The notes below the pieces were generated by a model. It searched no databases and was not told the DNA's origin. It saw only the letters and a program-made list of their open reading frames with translations. Positions 41,328-49,803 of a stretch of DNA of 64,000 nucleotides are shown here, in pieces (position 1 is the stretch's first letter; the number at the start of each line of letters is the position of its first letter). The stretch is taken from contig NZ_JAUSYH010000001.1 of the NCBI RefSeq assembly GCF_030816715.1, positions 8,494,001 to 8,558,000 of the forward strand, in the 5' to 3' direction. A program made the position numbers and the translations under genes. Source of the stretch: Streptomyces achromogenes. GTDB lineage: Bacteria; Actinomycetota; Actinomycetes; Streptomycetales; Streptomycetaceae.

Positions 41328-42896
41328 CTAGAGGCCGCTGACCTTGCTGCTCGCCGTCATCTCGTAGACGAGGGTGACGGTGCGGTGACCGCCCGGTGCG
41401 AGGGCGAGGTTCCACCGGACGATGCCGTCGGCGTCGACGGCATCGGGCGCGGGGGAGCACGCGTCTTCGAGCAGGCGCGTCTGCACGGCGGAGATCTCGG
41501 AGACGGGCATCCGTTCGCGCACGACGATCGCTCCTTCTTCGCGGGCGTGCGGGGCGTCGGGGGCGGAGAAGCGGGACAGATGGAGTCGGACGGTGCGGGT
41601 CAGCACGGTCCGCTGGGTGAGGGCGGAGGTGTCGCGGACCTCTTCGGTCTGCCGGACGACGCGGTGGTCGTCGAGGCTGCCGAAGGCGAGTTCGGCGCGG
41701 GCCCCGGGCGCGGTGAAGTCCAGCGCGCCGCGGCCGCTGTACCCACTGCGGCGCACCAGGTCGACCGGGCCGGCGAGCAGGGCGTGGCCGGAGAGGTTGT
41801 CGAACCGGGCCACCTGGGTGACCAGCGGGGACAACTCGGGCGCGCAGGCGTGCTCGACGCCCGGGGTCGTGGTGAACGCGGAGAGTGGCACACGGTGGGC
41901 ACGCCCGTCCCCCGGGACGCGGACCGGAGCGGGGGCGTGCAGCACCCGCGTCTCGCCGCCGTCGTCCACTCCCGGCAGGCCGACCACCGGAGTCGGGCCT
42001 AGGTCGGCGATCTCCTCCTCGCGCAGTTCGACGTCGACGATGCGGCGCTCCGCGGGGGAGCGGTCCTGCAGGGTGAGCCGGTCCTCGTGCAGTCGCGGCG
42101 GGGCGGCAGCCTGCGCCGAACGGGCCGTGGACAGGGTCAGCGCCACGTCGGACCAGTCCTCGCCGGTGCGCTGCCAGACCATCGCGTCGGTCTCCAGGGT
42201 GAGGGAGTCCCCGTCGAGCACCGCTCGGTAGACGGGCCGCCACAGCGCACAGGCGGTGAGGTGGCTCAGCCGCAGACCGGCCGGCCCCGCGGCCGTGGCC
42301 TCCACGGTCAGTTCGATGTGGCCGGTCAGTTCGGCGGGTTCTTCCTCAGCGAGGTCCATCGCCCCCCGCGCCGCCGCGAGTTCGGCGGTGCGGGCGGCGA
42401 ACCGGGCGTCCACGGTGCGCAGTTGCTCTCCGCAGGAGTCCCGCTCGCCGTCCAGACGGTCCAGTTCGCGGTCCCAGCGCGGCCCTTCGACCTCTCCGTG
42501 ACCGGCGCCCTCACCGATCTCGCGCAGCAGGTCGGCGGCAAGGCGGCCGAGCGTGTCGAGGCGGGTGTGCAGCCGGTCTCGCTGCCGGCCCAGGACGAGC
42601 AGTTCCTCTTCGAGGGCGTGCACGCGGTGCCGCAGGGCGGTGTCGTCGTCGGTGGGCCGGGGCCCGCGCGGGCTCCAGACCCGGACGATCCGGGCGTCGA
42701 GCACGGTCGCCGGGGCGTCGGCGCTGAGCTCGGCGTGCAGCGTGCGGTCGACGGCCAGCGCGCTCACCGGGCCCAGACGCAGCCGCTGGATGCCGGCCTC
42801 GAGGTCGAGGACGGCGGTGCGCTCGACGTGGGCGCGGTCCTCCAGACAGGTGACGGCCGTGACGGGCAGGGGGATCGGCTCGGGTGCCGTGGACAT
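41328..42896 (-). CDS. DUF4139-domain protein, first of a pair
   Basis: 522 residues. The N-terminal part (about 1-110, DUF4140-like: VTAVTCLEDRAHVERTAVLD) is followed by a charged coiled coil (about 85-185; ALEEELLVLGRQRDRLHTRL) and the DUF4139 beta-rich domain (about 195-520) with the hallmark LWRPVYRAVLDGDSL and TGEDWSDVALTLSTARSA. The family occurs in bacteria and eukaryotes with no firm function. It has no signal peptide. It starts six bases after the stop of the larger paralogue, so the two are one operon. ATG 42896 is the obvious start. Confidence 0.85.
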   Translation of the reverse strand: MSTAPEPIPLPVTAVTCLEDRAHVERTAVLDLEAGIQRLRLGPVSALAVDRTLHAELSADAPATVLDARIVRVWSPRGPRPTDDDTALRHRVHALEEELLVLGRQRDRLHTRLDTLGRLAADLLREIGEGAGHGEVEGPRWDRELDRLDGERDSCGEQLRTVDARFAARTAELAAARGAMDLAEEEPAELTGHIELTVEATAAGPAGLRLSHLTACALWRPVYRAVLDGDSLTLETDAMVWQRTGEDWSDVALTLSTARSAQAAAPPRLHEDRLTLQDRSPAERRIVDVELREEEIADLGPTPVVGLPGVDDGGETRVLHAPAPVRVPGDGRAHRVPLSAFTTTPGVEHACAPELSPLVTQVARFDNLSGHALLAGPVDLVRRSGYSGRGALDFTAPGARAELAFGSLDDHRVVRQTEEVRDTSALTQRTVLTRTVRLHLSRFSAPDAPHAREEGAIVVRERMPVSEISAVQTRLLEDACSPAPDAVDADGIVRWNLALAPGGHRTVTLVYEMTASSKVSGL

Positions 42897-42902
42897 GGTG
42901 CG

Positions 42903-45029
42903 TCAGCTCCTGCGGTTGCCGCCGGCCAAGGTCTTGGCGGAGGGGATGCGGATCTCGTAGCCGCCGTCGAGGGCGGTGGTGGCGCCGGCGGGCAGCTCGA
43001 CCCGCCAGACGCGGGTGCCGGGCGTGTGGGGTTCGGTGTCGGTGTCCGGGTGGGGCGCGGTCCAGTCGGCTCGTTCCTCGATCCGGACGTCCGGATCGGA
43101 GGAGACCGGAACCCGTTCGCGGACCTCCACGGTGACCGGCTCGGCGAGCCGGTTGGCCAGCTCCACGTGGACGCGGTGGTCGAGCACGGTGGTGGTGTTG
43201 CGCAGCCCCGAGGTCGACTCGTGCAGATTCGTGCGGCGGGTCACCCGGACGCCCTCGGCCTGCCCCAGCCCCACCCGGCACACACCGCCGGGCGCGAGGG
43301 TGGGCAGGGCCGCGGTCAGCAGGAAGTCGTCGCCGGCGGTGATCTCCACGGGGCCCGCCAGCAGAGCCTGGTCGGTGGCGTTGGAGAGGGCCAGCGTCGC
43401 GTACACGGTCTGCTCCACGGACGGCACACAGAGGTACTCGGTGCGCAGACCGACCCAGATCTCACCGACGGTGACGGTGTGCCAGGTGCCGTCGGACGGG
43501 ATGTCGGCCCGGGCGACGGCGTCGAAGCGGTGGTCGAACGAACCCGCCGACTCGCGGGGCCGCACGGCGTGTGCGGGCAGCGCCAGCGCCGCCACGCTCT
43601 CGGCCCGGCGGCGGTACTCGGCCGCCGTCGGGTCGAAGGGAACGTCGGGGAACAGCCGGCCGCGGCGAGCACGCGGTTCGTCGGGTCCGCACAGGACGAG
43701 AGCCGTGTAGTCGAGTTCGGATCCGCTCGGCCGCGGCGGCCCGGCGTGACCGGGGACCGCCGGTGCGGGTACCGAAGGCCGAGGCGGCGCGGCCCGACCG
43801 GGGGCCGCGGGCATCGCCGGGGGAGCCATGGCGGCCCGCGCGGCGGGGGAGCGACTCCCGCCGCCCGGGCGGGAGGCCTGCTGTGCGGTGCCTTCGCCGC
43901 CGAAAGCCTGCGGGTGGGTACCGCCGGGCATCGGGGCCGGGGGCGGTGCGCCGTATGCCGGCGGGGGCGGCGCGGCGAGCGGCTGGCCGTAACCCTGCGG
44001 TGCCGTCGGCATCGGCATCGGCGGCAGGGGAGCAGGGGCGGGAGTGCCAGCCGCCGTCACGGGCACAGGACGGCCCCCGACGCCGCCGGCGTGGGTCGCG
44101 TCGGGGCGCCGACCGGCCGCGTCGTACCCGGCGAACAAATCGGCCAGACCCGACGGCGGTTCGCGCCAGCCGGACGGGATCGGGTCCGGCTGGCGGCGTC
44201 CGATGCGCAGCGAGCGGAGCCGGGGCAGATCGGTACGGCGCCCGAGATCGGCGGTGGCCAGGGCGAGCTGGACGCCGGTCCAGTCCTCGCCGGTGCGCTG
44301 AGCGATGGAGGCGCGCAGCACCAGGCGTCCGCTGCTCTCGCCCTGACGGTGCGTGAGCCGGTAGGCCGGCGCCCAGACCGCGCCGGGCACCGCGTACTCC
44401 AACTCCACTTCCTCCTCCGCGTCCCCGGCGCCGTCGAAGGTCACCAGCACGGAGACCGTGGTCCGCACGTGGGCGGGCGGGGCGTCGCTGGAGGCGCGTT
44501 CCAGCCGGTCGGCGGCGACCGCGAGGGCGTGCTCGGCCCGGCCCAGCGCCTTCTCCAGCTCGGCGAGACGGGAGTGCAGTCCGGTGAGCCGTTCGTCGAC
44601 GAAGTCGGCGAGTTCCAGCCACGCGTCGACCGGGGTGCGGCGGTGCGGGTCGTCCCGCCTGCGGGCGGGCGGGACCGGACGCAGAGCCCTGACCTCGTCG
44701 ATCAGTCGCACCTGCCGGTCATGGCGGGCCTGCGCCGCCGCGCACTCCTCGCGCAGCGCCTCCACCTCGCTGCGCAAGGCGTCGGGCACGGTGGCGCCGA
44801 GCGGCTCCGCCTCGACCTCCACGCGTGCCTCGATGACGCGTGAACCCTCGCCGCCGGTGACACGGACGCGCAGGGATCCGGCGTCCAGCACGCGTGGGAG
44901 ACCGGTCACGCGGACCCGGCCGCCCGGCGGCACACTGCCGCGGGCCAGGCGGCGGCAGACGGCGCCCTGCGCGTACACCACGACCGAATCGAGGGCCGAC
45001 CCCCACCTCGGTGCTGTCCCATCCGTCAT
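42903..45029 (-). CDS. DUF4139-domain protein with a long proline-rich insert
   Basis: About 708 residues with the same order as its downstream paralogue: DUF4140-like start (LDSVVVYAQGAVCRRLARGS), coiled coil (REECAAAQARHDRQVRLIDE; ADFVDERLTGLHSRLAELEK) and DUF4139 (VWAPAYRLTHRQGESSGRLV; RTGEDWTGVQLALATADLGR). A Pro/Ala/Gly-rich insert of some 150 residues (about 310-460) splits the DUF4139 part. The start is uncertain: ATG 45029 sits close behind GGCGGAG, while ATG 45047 lacks a ribosome site. Probably forms a complex with the paralogue (inference). Confidence 0.82.
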   Translation of the reverse strand: MTDGTAPRWGSALDSVVVYAQGAVCRRLARGSVPPGGRVRVTGLPRVLDAGSLRVRVTGGEGSRVIEARVEVEAEPLGATVPDALRSEVEALREECAAAQARHDRQVRLIDEVRALRPVPPARRRDDPHRRTPVDAWLELADFVDERLTGLHSRLAELEKALGRAEHALAVAADRLERASSDAPPAHVRTTVSVLVTFDGAGDAEEEVELEYAVPGAVWAPAYRLTHRQGESSGRLVLRASIAQRTGEDWTGVQLALATADLGRRTDLPRLRSLRIGRRQPDPIPSGWREPPSGLADLFAGYDAAGRRPDATHAGGVGGRPVPVTAAGTPAPAPLPPMPMPTAPQGYGQPLAAPPPPAYGAPPPAPMPGGTHPQAFGGEGTAQQASRPGGGSRSPAARAAMAPPAMPAAPGRAAPPRPSVPAPAVPGHAGPPRPSGSELDYTALVLCGPDEPRARRGRLFPDVPFDPTAAEYRRRAESVAALALPAHAVRPRESAGSFDHRFDAVARADIPSDGTWHTVTVGEIWVGLRTEYLCVPSVEQTVYATLALSNATDQALLAGPVEITAGDDFLLTAALPTLAPGGVCRVGLGQAEGVRVTRRTNLHESTSGLRNTTTVLDHRVHVELANRLAEPVTVEVRERVPVSSDPDVRIEERADWTAPHPDTDTEPHTPGTRVWRVELPAGATTALDGGYEIRIPSAKTLAGGNRRS

Positions 45030-45180
45030 GTGCTCCGCCCCCGTCATGTCAGTGCTGGGCGAAGCCTACGTCCGGGGAGGCGGGCGCCGTGGGCGAAGTC
45101 GCCGCCGTCGCGACCGGGCCGAGCGGGCTGACAGGCAACGCACGGGTCGGCACACCGACCACATGCGCTAGGAGGACCGG

Positions 45181-45231
45181 GTGAAGCTCACCGTCGTGAG
45201 GGCCCTGATCACGGTCGTCCCCGCGTGCTGA
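45181..45231 (+). CDS. Possible 16-residue peptide with a strong ribosome site
   Basis: AGGAGG (45170-45175) stands five bases before GTG 45181, which begins VKLTVVRALITVVPAC and stops at 45229. The ribosome site is as good as any in the window, so this may be a translated leader peptide for the lipoprotein gene 140 bp downstream, or the surviving start of a deleted gene. Confidence 0.3.
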   Translation: MKLTVVRALITVVPAC

Positions 45232-45370
45232 GCACCGCCGGGGTCCGCCCGACTGTCACATCTGAGCAGCAGCCTGGTCACAGGGCCCCGCGAAATCCTC
45301 CCGGCGGGGTCTTCCGCCATGTCGGCCATGGCACCATTCCTGCGCAAGCTTCACGTCCAGGGGGGACACC

Positions 45371-45820
45371 ATGCGCATCCGCGCCACCATCGTCACCGCG
45401 GCCCTGCTTCTCGCCGCGCTCACCGCCTGCTCCTCGTCCGACGACGACGCCCCGGTGGCGAGCGACTCGGGCACGCCCGTCGCCGAGCCCACCATCAGCG
45501 TTCCCGCGGAGCACGAGGGCGACGACCTGAAGGCGGCCGTTGCCGTCTACACCGCCTCCTACTTCGCCGGCGACGCGGACACCGCGTACGGCATGCTGTC
45601 CGCGCGCTGCGCGAAGGAGATCACCAAGACCGCGTACGCCGAGGTCGTGAAGAAGGCGTCGGCCGACTACGGCGAGGACCATACGGTGAGTGACGTGCGG
45701 GCCGAGGTCTCCGGCAGGACGGGGCGTGCCGGTTACAAGGTGACGGGGCTGCCGAAGTTCGACCAGAAGGCACAGCCGTGGACGTTGGAGGGCGACGCCT
45801 GGAAGTACGACGCCTGCTGA
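45371..45820 (+). CDS. Small lipoprotein, 149 aa
   Basis: Signal peptide MRIRATIVTAALLLAALTAC with lipobox LTAC (Cys20), then an acidic Ser/Asp linker and a compact domain (about 50-149) with the look of the NTF2-like lipoproteins: LKAAVAVYTASYFAGDADTA, YGMLSARCAKEI and the final PWTLEGDAWKYDAC. Three later cysteines may pair. ATG 45371 has AGGGGGGAC before it. It is on its own and converges on the VanZ gene with one base between the stops. Confidence 0.8.
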   Translation: MRIRATIVTAALLLAALTACSSSDDDAPVASDSGTPVAEPTISVPAEHEGDDLKAAVAVYTASYFAGDADTAYGMLSARCAKEITKTAYAEVVKKASADYGEDHTVSDVRAEVSGRTGRAGYKVTGLPKFDQKAQPWTLEGDAWKYDAC

Positions 45821-45821
45821 C

Positions 45822-46931
45822 TCACGGCCGGCCCGACGGGACGGGCCCTTCGGCCCTGCCGACGGAGAACCCGGTGACCCTGGCCTCGGTACCGGTACGG
45901 GTGCCGGCACCGGCGGTGACGTCCACGGTGAGGGCGAGGCGCACGGGAGTCGTCCCACCCACCGGAGGACGCCGGTAGGTCACCCGGTAGATCCGGGTGG
46001 GGCCGTCCCCGACGGAACGGATCGTCCGCTCGCGCCCTGCGGCGTACCGCGGAACCCACCGAAGCGCGAACTCGTCGGCCGCTTCCACGACCTGCTTCTC
46101 GCTGAGAGGCCCTGCTCCACCACGCCGGTTCGACGACGAGGCGCTGACCAGTTCCTTGTCGGGCCACCACCCCGAGACGCTGCCGCGGTTCGTGTCCACG
46201 GTGATCTTCAGCCGGGCACCGTTCTTCTCCGTGGCGGAACCGGTGACCTCGGTGCCGCTGCCGTAGATGCCCTCCGCCGCGGAGGTGAGCCACTCGTCGG
46301 CCTGGACGGAGGATTCAGCGAAGTCGTGTCGCTGCTCGTCGAGGGCCACGATGTTCACTCCGGTGACACGGCTGTGGAAGACCGTCGTCACCGCCATGGC
46401 GCCGGCCGCGGCGAGGGCGACACCTCCCAGGAGATCGCGCAGCGGTCGGTGCGGGGGAGTGTGTCGCAGGCAGAGCCACAGCGTCCCGACCAGGGAGCCG
46501 GCCACGGCCCCCGTCGCGTTCGCCGCGAGATCGGTCACGCTGCACGACCGGCCCAATGGCGCGGCCGACTGCGTCAGTTCGACCGCCGCACTCAGGACGG
46601 CCCCTGCGGCAGCCACCGTGACAGGCCGCCGGAACAGCTGGACGGCCAGGAACCCCGCCGGTGCGAAAAGGGCGACGTTCAGCAGGGAACTCTCCGACGT
46701 GAACAGGTGCGAGGGCGCTCCCGTGTCGCACTGCCACCCCTGCAGGCCGGCGTCACCGGGCAGCAGTGTCACCGCCAGGACGCCGGCCAGGTGGACTGCC
46801 AGGGCGGTGCGCAGCGGCCAGGGCCTGCCGAGGGCCTTCGCCACCAGTGCGGTGGGAACCGCCACGACGGCGGCGAGGACCAGGAAGGAGACGAGCAGCC
46901 CGGGTACGGCCGCGACGGACGCTTCGATCAC
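45822..46931 (-). CDS. VanZ-like membrane protein
   Basis: 369 residues. The N-terminal 180 residues hold five or six membrane helices with the VanZ pattern (LLNVALFAPAGFLAVQLF; LSAAVELTQSAAPLGRSCSV; DLAANATGAVAGSLVG). The C-terminal half (about 195-369) is an extra soluble, probably extracellular beta-rich region (KNGARLKITVDTNRGSVSGW). VanZ proteins are linked to lipoglycopeptide resistance in a few cases, but most are uncharacterised. ATG 46931 begins the first helix. Confidence 0.85.
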   Translation of the reverse strand: MIEASVAAVPGLLVSFLVLAAVVAVPTALVAKALGRPWPLRTALAVHLAGVLAVTLLPGDAGLQGWQCDTGAPSHLFTSESSLLNVALFAPAGFLAVQLFRRPVTVAAAGAVLSAAVELTQSAAPLGRSCSVTDLAANATGAVAGSLVGTLWLCLRHTPPHRPLRDLLGGVALAAAGAMAVTTVFHSRVTGVNIVALDEQRHDFAESSVQADEWLTSAAEGIYGSGTEVTGSATEKNGARLKITVDTNRGSVSGWWPDKELVSASSSNRRGGAGPLSEKQVVEAADEFALRWVPRYAAGRERTIRSVGDGPTRIYRVTYRRPPVGGTTPVRLALTVDVTAGAGTRTGTEARVTGFSVGRAEGPVPSGRP

Positions 46932-47005
46932 GAGGGGACTCTCAGGATGGGAGGCCGGAGGGCGCCGAACAGGCGCCCCCGGGTTCAGCCGGCACGACGT
47001 CGGGT

Positions 47006-47356
47006 TCAGGCGCCGTCCCGCCGTGCGAACTGGAGGGACAGCGACCGCAGGACGTCAGCGGTCGAGGTGTCGGTGTTTCCCTCGTCGTGGACCTCGGCCA
47101 GGTGCACGAAGGCGTAGGAGAAGCAGGTGGAAAGAGCGACGATGGCCGGCCCCAGCGCCTCCGTGATGATGGCCGTGGTCTCCTGGGCGGTGGCGTCGGC
47201 GGGCAGCTTGATCTCGGGCAGGGTCTCGGCGAGGAGCGCGGAGATGGACCCCGTCAGTGCGGCCTTGGCGTCCGGGTTCTCGCGGGCCTGTCGCCGCATC
47301 TCGATCGCTTCGGTGAGGATGCCGACGACTCGCTGCATGATCTCGGATTGCTGCAT
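47006..47356 (-). CDS. Hypothetical protein, 116 aa
   Basis: A mainly helical small protein starting MQQSEIMQRVVGILTEAIEM, with an acidic middle and a hydrophobic stretch ALGPAIVALSTCFSYAFVHL near 70-90. I do not recognise a family. ATG 47356 is the first start after a stop; the codon use matches its neighbours. It is upstream of the VanZ gene in the same direction, 74 bp away, and could be co-transcribed. Confidence 0.6.
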   Translation of the reverse strand: MQQSEIMQRVVGILTEAIEMRRQARENPDAKAALTGSISALLAETLPEIKLPADATAQETTAIITEALGPAIVALSTCFSYAFVHLAEVHDEGNTDTSTADVLRSLSLQFARRDGA

Positions 47357-47575
47357 GGTCGCAGCCTACGAGGGGACCCGGTTCGGCGGGACGGATTACC
47401 GCGTGGCCGACCCCCGGGGGAGTGTGCACGGCGCCGGACTTCACCGGGCTGCACCGCACCACGGCACTACGGGCAGGTGAGATCGCCGACACCCGGCAGA
47501 AGCATCCGTAAACCGTCCGTACCTGGGAAGACGGCTTTTGATCTTCAGTGACGTCCTCGGGGAGGAAGCATCACC

Positions 47576-48436
47576 ATGGCCGTACCCGTACGTGCTCCGC
47601 GTCCCGTGCGCCGCCCCCGCCGGTTCGAACTCCGGGCGACGGCGCTGTACTTCGTCCTTCTGGCGGTGCTGCTGACCCTGGTGGGCACGGTCGCCCGCAC
47701 GGCTGCGGCGGCCGCCGAACGCCGTCCCGCGTGGGCCGTCGCGCTCGCGCTCGTGGCAGCCGGCGCCGTCGTGGCGGGTTGCCGTCGCGGGCGCAGGATA
47801 TCGGCGGCCAGGCTGGCGCGCCGCGCCGCGGCAGCCCTGGACGAGGCCACGATGACGGCGGTCGAGGTCCTCGACGCCCCGTCCCCCGCCCCTGCGCCCG
47901 AGCCCGGCTGTGCGGCCGAGCCCCCTGCCGGTCGAGACGGCACGGAACGGACCCTCCTCCTCGTCGACCCCTTCGCCCCCGTGGACGCCGTGGACGAGGT
48001 GGCCGTCGAGACGGAGGAGACCGCCTACGAGGCCCTGGACCCCGACGAGTTCGAGCAGGCGATAGCCGACCTGTGCCGACGGGACGGCTGCCGGGACGTC
48101 GACGTCGTGGGCGGCGCCGGCGACCTGGGCGCGGACGTCGTGGCGAGGACGCCGGACGGACGCCTGGTCGTCGTCCAGTGCAAGCGCTACAGCGACGGCA
48201 ACCGCGTCGGCTCCCAGGACATGCAGCGGTTCGGCGGCACGTGTTACACCGTTCACGGGGCCGATGTCGCCGTCGTGGTGACCACGAGCGACTTCACCGG
48301 TCCCGCGCTCGAGTACGCCGGGCAGTGCGGCATCGTCTGCGTGGACGGTCGAGAACTCCTGCGCTGGCAGGACGGCGTGGGACCACGACCGTGGGAGTAC
48401 GAGTTCCTGGCCGGCCAGGAGTCACCGAGCGAGTGA
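47576..48436 (+). CDS. Membrane-anchored Mrr-type restriction endonuclease-like protein
   Basis: 286 residues. Two N-terminal membrane helices (about 22-42, ATALYFVLLAVLLTLVGTVA; about 53-68, AWAVALALVAAGAVVAG) and an acidic linker lead to an Mrr_cat domain (about 155-275) with the nuclease core GGAGDLGADVVARTPDGRLV and VVQCKRY (D-x(n)-QxK), and later DVAVVVTTSDFTGPALEYA. The soluble domain would cut DNA at the inner face of the membrane, for instance incoming or methylated DNA (inference). ATG 47576 has GGGAGGAAGC just upstream. No methylase is adjacent. Confidence 0.85.
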   Translation: MAVPVRAPRPVRRPRRFELRATALYFVLLAVLLTLVGTVARTAAAAAERRPAWAVALALVAAGAVVAGCRRGRRISAARLARRAAAALDEATMTAVEVLDAPSPAPAPEPGCAAEPPAGRDGTERTLLLVDPFAPVDAVDEVAVETEETAYEALDPDEFEQAIADLCRRDGCRDVDVVGGAGDLGADVVARTPDGRLVVVQCKRYSDGNRVGSQDMQRFGGTCYTVHGADVAVVVTTSDFTGPALEYAGQCGIVCVDGRELLRWQDGVGPRPWEYEFLAGQESPSE

Positions 48437-48463
48437 CAGGCCGGGACGCCCTGGTGATCGGGC

Positions 48464-48481
48464 GCACCAGGCGTGTGGTGC
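48464..48481. terminator. Hairpin after the Mrr gene
   Basis: GCACCA and TGGTGC form a perfect 6-bp stem round GGCGTG, 28 bp after the stop. It is a weak candidate terminator. Confidence 0.35.
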
Positions 48482-48538
48482 AACAAGGGAAGGGTTCAGC
48501 GGGCGGGGTGGGCGAACTCGCGCTGGTCGAGCACGCGC

Positions 48539-48691
48539 AGCCACGCCATCGCCGATCTCGCCGCCCGGGGACTCGGCGTCGCCGTTCTCGGCACCTCGGT
48601 GGCCGCGAGTCACCGCGACCGGCTCACCGCCCGCGTCATCGACGACGTCGCCACTCCCGCCTTGCTCGCAGCCGGCCCCGCCACGCGGTAG
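48539..48691 (+). pseudogene. Remnant of a LysR-family regulator C-terminus
   Basis: The frame reads SHAIADLAARGLGVAVLGTS, then VAASHRDRLTARVIDDVATP and ends in TAG. This is the last part of a LysR effector-binding domain (the VADLAARGLGVAVL-type helix-strand and closing strand). The HTH and four fifths of the protein are missing, and no start signal precedes it. Confidence 0.65.
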
Positions 48692-48732
48692 CGGCCGGCG
48701 AACGGCCCCTCGCCGGCGTCGGGTTAAGGGGC

Positions 48733-48749
48733 GTCCGCCGATGGCGGAC
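48733..48749. terminator. Short hairpin before the 48814 gene
   Basis: GTCCGCC-GAT-GGCGGAC is a perfect 7-bp stem with a 3-base loop. It may end transcription from the remnant region or act as an operator for the next gene. Confidence 0.35.
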
Positions 48750-48813
48750 ACCGTGAGAAGGGGTTCTTACCTGCCGTCGTTATGATCCGCGTCCTCGATG
48801 CGAGGGAGATCCT

Positions 48814-49749
48814 GTGGGCATGTTCGGACGTGGAGAGCGTCGTGACGGCGTGGACCAGCCACGCGACCCGGAGTTCACGTACCTGTCCGAGGCGGAGGCC
48901 GCCCGGTTGCGGGTCTTCGTCCGTGACGCCTTCGCGGAGCGCGGAATCGAGGTGACCGTCGAGTCGGGACGCGTGACCACGGGCGCGGGCTGGCGGTTCG
49001 GCCTCACGAACCTCGCGGCCGCCTGCCACAACGACAGCAGCGGACCTCGTCGCTGGCGGACGCTCGTGGACCAGCACGTCGACCGCGTCGTACGTTCGCT
49101 GGACGGACGGCAGGCCCTCAAGGCGCTGCCGCGCGAACAGGTGCTGACCCGGCTGCACCCCCGGTTCATTCCCGGCGAGCCCAGGCTTCTCAAGGCGTTC
49201 GGTTACGGCCCCCCGTCGGTACCGGGCCTGCTGGAGGTGCTGGCACTCGACCTCCCGGAGACCGTCGACATGCTGACGGCGGACGACCTCGCCGACCTGG
49301 GCGACCTCACGGCACTGCGCGAGCGGGCGTTCCAGAACCTGCGGGACGTCCGCGTCGACAAGCACGAGAAGGTCAAGGACAAGAGCGGCGCCCGCTTCGA
49401 CGTGCTGATGGGCGACTCGTACTTCGTCGCGAGCCTCGCCCTGCTCCTCGACGAGGTCGTACGCCGGCACAGCAAGGACACACCGACGCCGGACGGCGTA
49501 CTGGTCGCACTGCCGCACCGCCACCAACTCGCCTTCCACGTCATTCGCGACAGTGACGTGCTCCCCTCACTGAACCTCATGGCCCGGTTCGCCGCCGTGG
49601 GGCACGAGAAGTTCCCGGGCGCGTTGAGCCCCGCGGTGTTCTGGTGGCACGACGGTGAGTTCACCCGGGTCGCCACGTCGGACGGAGGTGTGTACGTCAA
49701 GCTCACCGAGGAGGGAGTGGCGCTGATGGCACGGCTCTCGGGTGGATAG
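48814..49749 (+). CDS. Conserved hypothetical protein, 311 aa (DUF1444-like)
   Basis: A soluble protein with an N-terminal region AARLRVFVRDAFAERGIEVT, GLTNLAAACHNDSSGPRRWR and PRFIPGEPRLLKAFGYG, followed by a long alpha/beta part ending VYVKLTEEGVALMARLSGG. The pattern loosely resembles DUF1444-type proteins, but I am not certain. GTG 48814 (GGGAG five bases before) is preferred to ATG 48820. It stands alone between a remnant and a convergent terminator. No catalytic motif is visible. Confidence 0.65.
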   Translation: MGMFGRGERRDGVDQPRDPEFTYLSEAEAARLRVFVRDAFAERGIEVTVESGRVTTGAGWRFGLTNLAAACHNDSSGPRRWRTLVDQHVDRVVRSLDGRQALKALPREQVLTRLHPRFIPGEPRLLKAFGYGPPSVPGLLEVLALDLPETVDMLTADDLADLGDLTALRERAFQNLRDVRVDKHEKVKDKSGARFDVLMGDSYFVASLALLLDEVVRRHSKDTPTPDGVLVALPHRHQLAFHVIRDSDVLPSLNLMARFAAVGHEKFPGALSPAVFWWHDGEFTRVATSDGGVYVKLTEEGVALMARLSGG

Positions 49750-49762
49750 GCGGGGCCCGCGC

Positions 49763-49790
49763 AGGGTGCCCCACAGGCGCGGGGCGCCCT
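49763..49790. terminator. Bidirectional terminator hairpin
   Basis: AGGGTGCCCC (49763-49772) and GGGGCGCCCT (49781-49790) pair at nine of ten positions across an 8-base loop, between two convergent genes. Confidence 0.6.
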
Positions 49791-49803
49791 GGCGGAGACG
49801 CGC

